Source of the DNA: Gammaproteobacteria bacterium
Lineage (GTDB): Bacteria > Pseudomonadota > Gammaproteobacteria > Pseudomonadales > M0112
NCBI GenBank assembly: GCA_006227085.1
Contig: SBFY01000182.1
Span: 1-10,966, forward strand
DNA length: 10,966 nucleotides
Direction: 5' to 3'
Shown: positions 6,835 through 10,966 of the stretch, one piece after another
Position numbering within the stretch: the first letter of the stretch is position 1
How the letters are laid out: each line of letters opens with the position of its first letter
The notes under the pieces: generated by a model
Database searches by the model: none
Told to the model about the DNA's origin: nothing
Seen by the model: the letters and a program-made list of their open reading frames with translations, nothing else
Made by a program: the position numbers and the translations under genes

Positions 6835-7809
6835 ATGACACCTGAAGAGAAAAAAGTGTTTATGGACAAGATCCATGCGTTCGTCGGCATGGAAATGGCG
6901 CCGCCCACCAAAGGGCCGGATGACGTCAACAAGGCGATGATCCGCCATTGGTGTGAAGTGATGGGTGATGCCAACCCGGTCTACACCGATGAAGCGTTTG
7001 CGAAAGCCTCCAGCAAGGGCAGCATCATTGCACCGCCGGCGATGCTGCAAGCCTGGAGCCTGGAAGGCTATCCCATGCACAGCCCGTCAAAAGACGAAGC
7101 CTTGCTGGATAACCAGCGCAAGCTGCACAAGGTGTTCGATGATCATGGCTACACCGGCGTGTTGGGTACCAACTGCACGCAGGAATATTTCCGTGACCTG
7201 AAGCCGGGTGACCAGGTGATTGCGCACACGGTGATTGATTCCATCAGTGAAGAGAAGGCGACCCAGCGTGGCATCGGTCACTTCATTGAAACCGTCACCC
7301 GTTTCACCGACCAGAACGGTGAAAAGGTCGGCGAAATGCGTTTCCGCGTGCTGAAGTTCATCCCGAATGAAAGCAATAAAGTCGAAAGCGCCAAAGACGA
7401 AGGCAAACCGGAAGTGCCGACCCGCATCGCTTCCCCGCGTGGTCATGACAATGCCTGGTGGTGGCAGCAAGTGGACAAGGGTGTGGTGCCCATCCAGCGC
7501 TGCAAGAACTGCCAGACCTTGCGTCATCCGCCACGTTCCATGTGCGGTGAGTGCCAGTCTATCGAGTGGGATTTCATCGAATCAAAACTCGAAGGCGAAG
7601 TGTTCAGTTTTGTGGAGCTGCATTACCCGAAATTCCCGGGTTACCAGTATCCGTTGATCTGTGCCGTCATTAGTTTGGGTGAAGGTACCCGTATCGTGTC
7701 GAACATCGTTGGCTGCAAGCCCGAAGATGTGAAGATCGGCATGAAAGTGAAGGGCAAGGTTGAGCAGGTGGATGAAAAAACCATGCTGCCGCAATTCTAC
7801 CCGGCCTGA
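6835..7809 (+). CDS. MaoC-like hydratase/DUF35 fusion, ChsH2-like (Shy-type) subunit
   Basis: The 324-residue protein has two parts. Residues 1-180 form a hotdog domain of the MaoC/FAS1-like dehydratase type (HWCEVMGDANPVYTDEAFAK at 38-57). Residues 200-324 form a DUF35 domain: rubredoxin-like zinc ribbon with Cys223, Cys226, Cys237 and Cys240 (CKNC and CGEC), then an OB-fold (about 250-320). In the hotdog part, the hydratase dyad Asp-x4-His is degenerate: Asp45 is present, but the His position is Tyr50. It should therefore be the non-catalytic half of a hydratase, with the small MaoC protein downstream giving the active site. In the M. tuberculosis and Thermomonospora curvata systems the DUF35 domain of ChsH2 binds the aldolase Ltp2 and is needed for its activity; the same aldolase is two genes downstream here. 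AGGA precedes the ATG. Subtype call is well supported by domain order and gene order. Confidence 0.9.
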   Translation: MTPEEKKVFMDKIHAFVGMEMAPPTKGPDDVNKAMIRHWCEVMGDANPVYTDEAFAKASSKGSIIAPPAMLQAWSLEGYPMHSPSKDEALLDNQRKLHKVFDDHGYTGVLGTNCTQEYFRDLKPGDQVIAHTVIDSISEEKATQRGIGHFIETVTRFTDQNGEKVGEMRFRVLKFIPNESNKVESAKDEGKPEVPTRIASPRGHDNAWWWQQVDKGVVPIQRCKNCQTLRHPPRSMCGECQSIEWDFIESKLEGEVFSFVELHYPKFPGYQYPLICAVISLGEGTRIVSNIVGCKPEDVKIGMKVKGKVEQVDEKTMLPQFYPA

Positions 7810-7842
7810 TAACCACTCACCTTATTGAAGCGAGAACAGACG

Positions 7843-8274
7843 ATGAGTAATACAAAGACTGTGGCCTACAAGGCCGTCCAGGTGGGTGACAAACTGCCGC
7901 CACTGGAAATCCCGATCACGTCCAGCCTGATCGTTGGCGGTGCGATTGCCTCACGCGATTTCACGCCAGTGCATCACGATCGTGCGGCCGCACAAGCCGG
8001 TGGCCTGCCGGATGTGTTCATGAACATCCTCACCAGCAACGGCCTGATGGGTCGTTATGTCACCGACTGGGCTGGCCCGGATGCCACCGTGAAGAAAATC
8101 GATATCAAGCTGGGCGCGCCAAACCTGCCCGGTTTTGTGATGACGATTACCGGCGAAGTGAAAGCAAAAGATGATGCAACCGGCATTGTGGATGTCGCCG
8201 TCGTGGGCGAAAACAATGTCTGGGGCATGCACATGATGGGCACCGTGCGCGTTGCACTGCCGAAGGAGGCTTGA
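7843..8274 (+). CDS. MaoC-like enoyl-CoA hydratase, ChsH1-like catalytic subunit
   Basis: The 143-residue protein is a single hotdog domain. It has the intact hydratase dyad Asp39-x4-His44 in SRDFTPVHHD, the beginning of the central helix after it (AAAQAGGLPDVFMN), and alternating strands to the end. With the MaoC-like half of the preceding fusion protein it should form an enoyl-CoA hydratase that adds water to a side-chain enoyl-CoA, giving a tertiary alcohol ready for aldol cleavage. I chose the ATG at 7843: an in-frame TTG at 7825 has no Shine-Dalgarno and adds only MKREQT. The ribosome-binding site of the ATG is itself modest (GAG about ten bases upstream). The gene starts 33 bases after its partner and its last codons carry the strong Shine-Dalgarno of the aldolase gene. 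Length fits ChsH1. Confidence 0.9.
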   Translation: MSNTKTVAYKAVQVGDKLPPLEIPITSSLIVGGAIASRDFTPVHHDRAAAQAGGLPDVFMNILTSNGLMGRYVTDWAGPDATVKKIDIKLGAPNLPGFVMTITGEVKAKDDATGIVDVAVVGENNVWGMHMMGTVRVALPKEA

Positions 8275-8275
8275 G

Positions 8276-9448
8276 ATGGCTGCGAATTTCAAAGACAAGG
8301 CGGCGATCGTCGGTATTGCCAACACGGATTTCTCCAAGAACTCCGGCCGTTCCGAAACCCAACTGGCCGCTGAATGCGTGGCGGCAGCATTGCGTGATGC
8401 TGGCCTGAAGCCTTCCGATGTGGATGGCATGACCACCTTCACGATGGACACCAACGACGAAATCGAAGTTGCACGTGCCGTTGGTATCGGTGACCTGTCG
8501 TTCTATTCCCGCGTGCCACATGGTGGCGGTGCCGGTACCGGCCTGATCCATCAGGCGGTGATGGCGATTGCCAGTGGTGCCGCAGAAGTGGTGGTGTGCT
8601 ACCGCGCACTGAACGGCCGTTCTGGCCACCGTTTCAGTTCGGGTGTATCGGGCGCCATTACGACTGCCGACGCCCTGCACTGGGGCTGGTACACGCCATA
8701 CGGCCTGCTGACCCCGGCTTCCTGGGTTGCCATGTACACGCAGCGTTACATGCACATCACCGGTGCGACCAAGGATTCACTGTTCGAAGTGGCCTGGACC
8801 ACGCGTAACCATGCGGCTACCAATCCGGCGGCGTTTTTCTACGGCAAGACCTTCGACCGTGCCGAATACGATGCGCAGAAGAAGATCGTTGACCCGCTCA
8901 GCCTGTACGACTGCTGCCAGGAATCCGATGGCGGTTCCTGCGTGATCCTGACCACGCCGGAGCGTGCGAGGGACCTGAAGCAGCCCGGCGTACTGGTAAA
9001 AGGCGTTGGCCAGGCAGCAGCAGCGAACATGGAATCCATGACCAGCTTCTACCGCCCGGAAATCGCCGCCATCCCGTCGATGGACCTGGCCGCCCAGCAA
9101 GCCTATGCGCAATCCGGCTTGACCCCGGACGATATCGATGCCGCGATCATCTATGACGCGTTCAGCTCGATCGTGCACTGGCAGCTGGAATCCTGGGGCT
9201 TCTGCAAGAAAGGTGAAGCGCATGACTTCATCATGGATGGCAGCCTGCGACTGGATGGCCGCCTGCCGTTCAACACCCATGGTGGCCAGTTGTCCGAGGC
9301 TTACATCCATGGCGTGAATGGCATTGTTGAGGCCACCAAGCTGGTTCGTGGTACCTCGGTCAACCAGCCGAAGAAAACCGTGAATCATGCCTTGGTAACC
9401 TCCGGTGTGGGCGTTCCGACCGGCGGTGCGATTCTTGGCAAGATGTAA
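8276..9448 (+). CDS. Thiolase-fold side-chain aldolase, Ltp2/Sal-like
   Basis: The 390-residue protein has the thiolase fold of the SCP-x/lipid-transfer-protein group but not its chemistry. The nucleophilic Cys site (NNNCSTG in SCP-x thiolases) reads VPHGGGAGTG (80-89), with Gly in place of Cys. The later active-site HDCF element reads YDAF with Tyr293, and a second conserved Tyr343 lies in LSEAYIHG (339-346). These two Tyr lie where Ltp2-type retro-aldolases carry their proposed catalytic tyrosines. The reaction would cleave a tertiary beta-hydroxyacyl-CoA into a ketone and a short acyl-CoA, in steroids a 17-ketosteroid plus propionyl-CoA. Partner: the DUF35 domain of the fusion at 6835-7809. 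The ATG at 8276 follows AAGGAGG by six bases and comes one base after the hydratase stop; the in-frame TTG at 8252 is rejected. Whether it acts in the first or the last side-chain cycle (Sal1 or Sal2 type) cannot be told. Confidence 0.9.
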   Translation: MAANFKDKAAIVGIANTDFSKNSGRSETQLAAECVAAALRDAGLKPSDVDGMTTFTMDTNDEIEVARAVGIGDLSFYSRVPHGGGAGTGLIHQAVMAIASGAAEVVVCYRALNGRSGHRFSSGVSGAITTADALHWGWYTPYGLLTPASWVAMYTQRYMHITGATKDSLFEVAWTTRNHAATNPAAFFYGKTFDRAEYDAQKKIVDPLSLYDCCQESDGGSCVILTTPERARDLKQPGVLVKGVGQAAAANMESMTSFYRPEIAAIPSMDLAAQQAYAQSGLTPDDIDAAIIYDAFSSIVHWQLESWGFCKKGEAHDFIMDGSLRLDGRLPFNTHGGQLSEAYIHGVNGIVEATKLVRGTSVNQPKKTVNHALVTSGVGVPTGGAILGKM

Positions 9449-9450
9449 TA

Positions 9451-9464
9451 CCCGTGAAAACGGG
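9451..9464 (+). other. Small GAAA-tetraloop hairpin after the aldolase gene
   Basis: CCCGT/ACGGG forms a 5-bp stem with a GAAA tetraloop, starting two bases after the aldolase stop. It has no T tract, so it is not a terminator alone. It may protect the mRNA 3' end together with the next two hairpins. Confidence 0.4.
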
Positions 9465-9467
9465 GGT

Positions 9468-9492
9468 ATGACCATTTTTTATCGATGGTCAT
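9468..9492. other. 8-bp inverted repeat in the aldolase/ligase spacer
   Basis: ATGACCAT (9468-9475) and ATGGTCAT (9485-9492) form a perfect inverted repeat around a T-rich 9-base loop. It may be an RNA hairpin or a protein-binding site. It lies between the tetraloop hairpin and the terminator. Confidence 0.45.
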
Positions 9493-9504
9493 GCATCGAA
9501 AACG

Positions 9505-9539
9505 AAAAAAGGCGCTTCCCAAACGGAGCGCCTTTTTTT
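9505..9539. terminator. Bidirectional-looking intrinsic terminator between aldolase and ligase genes
   Basis: AAAAAAGGCGCT (9505-9516) pairs with AGCGCCTTTTTT (9527-9538), a 12-bp stem that can extend inward past a bulged T. A run of seven T follows on the plus strand and six T on the minus strand. It should end the plus-strand four-gene transcript. Only about 20 bases separate it from the Shine-Dalgarno of the next gene. Confidence 0.88.
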
Positions 9540-9572
9540 ATGGTGTAGGCCTCTCGAACAAGGAGTTCTCCC

Positions 9573-10966
9573 ATGGCTGTCCCACGTGAGCAAACCCAGG
9601 CCCGTTACGACCTGCTGTCTTCCGGTGTGATGAAGCAAACCCCGGAACAAACCTACACGGTGGCGGACCGTTTTGAGGAATTGGCAGAAGCGAAGGGCAG
9701 CAATGTATTCCTGATTGATGGTGACACCAAAGTCACCTATGCCGAACTGAACCGCCATGCCAACCGCTATGCGGATGTGGCGCGTACCCTGGGTGTGAAA
9801 CGCGGCGATGTCGGTGCCGTGATGATCGAGAACCGGCCGGAATTCTTTTACGCCTGGCTGGGACTGGCGAAGATCGGTGCCATTGCGGCATTGATCAATA
9901 CCCAGGCCAAGGACAAGGCCCTGCAGCATGTGCTGGAAGTGGCCGGTGCCAAGGTGCTGTTCCTGGGTGCCGAGTGTGCACACCTGTATCGCGAAGCCGG
10001 TGTGGCCATTGCCAATATGCACACCCTGGTGGTGGACGATGGCAAGCCGGCAACGGATTTGCCGCGTGGTACAGAATCCCTTGGCACGTATCTGGCCAAG
10101 GCCAATGATGCCAACCCGCCCGCTAGCCTGCGTGATGGCGTGATTGGTGAGCATCCGTTCTGGTATGTCTACACCTCAGGTACCACCGGTTTGCCGAAAG
10201 CCGCCATCATCAGCCATATGCGTTGGCTCGGTGTCGGTGATGGCTGGAAAGCCATGCTCGGCATTACCGAAAACGATGTGTTCTATTGCTTCCTGCCGCT
10301 GTTCCATGGAGCTGCCGGCATGTCACTGGTGTCGAATGCGATTTCTGCCGGTGCAGCGATCGTGCTGAAGCGCAAGTTTTCTGCTTCACAGTTCTGGCCG
10401 GATGTGCGCAAGCACAAGGTCACCACCTTGCAGTACATCGGTGAAGTGATGCGTTACCTGGTGAATCGCCCGGCAGAACCGGATGAGAAGAACCACACCC
10501 TGAAGCGCATGACCGGTGCCGGCATGACACGCGATGTCTGGACGCGTTTTGAGGAACGTTTTGGTAATGTCGAAATCTATGAAGGCTGGGGTGCGACCGA
10601 ATCCAACTGCAACATGATCAATGTCGACAACGTGAAAGGGGCCTGTGGCCGCTTGCCGTTCCGTGACAGGACGAATGCACGCCTGGTGCGTTTTGATGTC
10701 GAACGCGAGGATTATGTGCGCGACGATAAAGGCTTCCTGGTGGAATGCCAGCCGGGTGAAGTGGGCGAACTGATTGGTATGGTGATCAAGTTGCCGGGCA
10801 TCGGGGCAGGCCGCTTTGAAGGCTATACCGACCCGGTGGCAACCGAAAAGAAAATCATGCGCAATGTGTTTGCCGAGGGCGATGCCTGGTATCGCAGTGG
10901 TGACCTGTTTACCCGTGATGCGGATGATTACTACTATTTTGTCGATCGTATCGGTGACACCTTCCG
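9573..10966 (+). CDS. FATP/VLACS-type acyl-CoA synthetase, C-terminus cut by window edge
   Basis: 464 complete codons are visible; family members have about 600, so the C-terminal domain is missing here. The enzyme activates a carboxylic acid to its CoA thioester through an acyl-adenylate. Seen in order: the adenylate-forming P-loop motif YTSGTTGLPK (200-209) followed by AAIISHMR, the LPLFHGAAG tract (241-249), EGWGATE (337-343, motif A5), YRSGDL (440-445, Asp444 for ribose binding), and the beginning of the FATP signature RIGDTF (459-464). This last motif puts it in the very-long-chain/FATP branch, as with mycobacterial FadD6/FadD17-type enzymes, not in the E. coli FadD branch. It could load the side-chain acid that the upstream genes degrade; this is inferred from position. 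AAGGAG lies seven bases before the ATG. No separate promoter is obvious in the short gap after the terminator. Confidence 0.92.
   Translation, partial: MAVPREQTQARYDLLSSGVMKQTPEQTYTVADRFEELAEAKGSNVFLIDGDTKVTYAELNRHANRYADVARTLGVKRGDVGAVMIENRPEFFYAWLGLAKIGAIAALINTQAKDKALQHVLEVAGAKVLFLGAECAHLYREAGVAIANMHTLVVDDGKPATDLPRGTESLGTYLAKANDANPPASLRDGVIGEHPFWYVYTSGTTGLPKAAIISHMRWLGVGDGWKAMLGITENDVFYCFLPLFHGAAGMSLVSNAISAGAAIVLKRKFSASQFWPDVRKHKVTTLQYIGEVMRYLVNRPAEPDEKNHTLKRMTGAGMTRDVWTRFEERFGNVEIYEGWGATESNCNMINVDNVKGACGRLPFRDRTNARLVRFDVEREDYVRDDKGFLVECQPGEVGELIGMVIKLPGIGAGRFEGYTDPVATEKKIMRNVFAEGDAWYRSGDLFTRDADDYYYFVDRIGDTF

Noticed and set aside
8252..8275. In-frame TTG starts at 8252 (aldolase) and 7825 (small hydratase)
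   Set aside because: The ATG at 8276 has a strong AAGGAGG at ideal spacing, and homologous proteins begin near it. The TTG at 7825 has no ribosome-binding site.
8777..9475. Minus-strand open frame of 232 codons, and a similar one at 9489-10154
   Set aside because: Both are antisense to well-identified plus-strand genes (aldolase and ligase) and show shadow composition only. Their starts have no supporting context.
1..10966. Search for CRISPR-like repeats, tRNA-like cloverleaves, insertion-sequence ends and phage or defence genes
   Set aside because: No regularly spaced repeats, no tRNA arms with CCA-type ends and no transposase motifs were seen by eye. Nearly the whole window is occupied by metabolic genes, leaving only short spacers.

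Overview
The window looks like a piece of a Gammaproteobacterium-type chromosome. It has moderately high G+C (estimated by eye), Shine-Dalgarno-led genes in tight operons, and a bifunctional glutathionylspermidine synthetase/amidase that closely resembles the Escherichia coli enzyme. The genus cannot be fixed from the sequence. I see no tRNA, rRNA, CRISPR array, insertion sequence or phage gene. Nine protein genes fill almost the whole window; the first and last run off the edges.

Left block (1-3358, minus strand). Three genes form one operon: a hotdog-fold DUF4442-like protein, then an unrecognised polytopic membrane protein, then gss (cut at the left edge). The junctions are TAA directly abutting ATG, and an ATGA overlap. 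Gss joins glutathione to spermidine and hydrolyses the product, so this block concerns thiol/polyamine metabolism; the role of its two partners is unknown.

Central and right block (3412-10966). This is a coenzyme A-dependent side-chain degradation module. A TetR-family regulator and an acyl-CoA dehydrogenase subunit (FadE28/ChsE1-like) are read leftwards and end at an intrinsic terminator. Divergently, on the plus strand, lie a second dehydrogenase subunit (FadE29/ChsE2-like), a MaoC-like/DUF35 fusion (ChsH2-like), a small MaoC-like hydratase (ChsH1-like) and a thiolase-fold aldolase without the thiolase cysteine (Ltp2-like). After a strong terminator comes a FATP/VLACS-type acyl-CoA synthetase, cut at the right edge. 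The plus-strand order equals that of fadE29-chsH2-chsH1-ltp2 in the Mycobacterium tuberculosis igr locus, and it matches the logic of the Shy/Sal/Scd enzymes of proteobacterial bile-acid degraders.

Proposed pathway: the ligase makes an acyl-CoA from a carboxylated, probably steroid or isoprenoid-like, substrate. The two dehydrogenase subunits form one heteromeric flavoenzyme that makes the enoyl-CoA. The two hotdog proteins hydrate it to a tertiary beta-hydroxyacyl-CoA. The aldolase, with the DUF35 domain of the hydratase as partner, cleaves it by retro-aldol chemistry. The TetR protein probably represses its own gene, and perhaps the divergent operon, through an 18-bp palindrome that sits just downstream of a perfect TATAAT box. 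No steroid-ring genes are in the window, so the steroid substrate is inferred from homology only.
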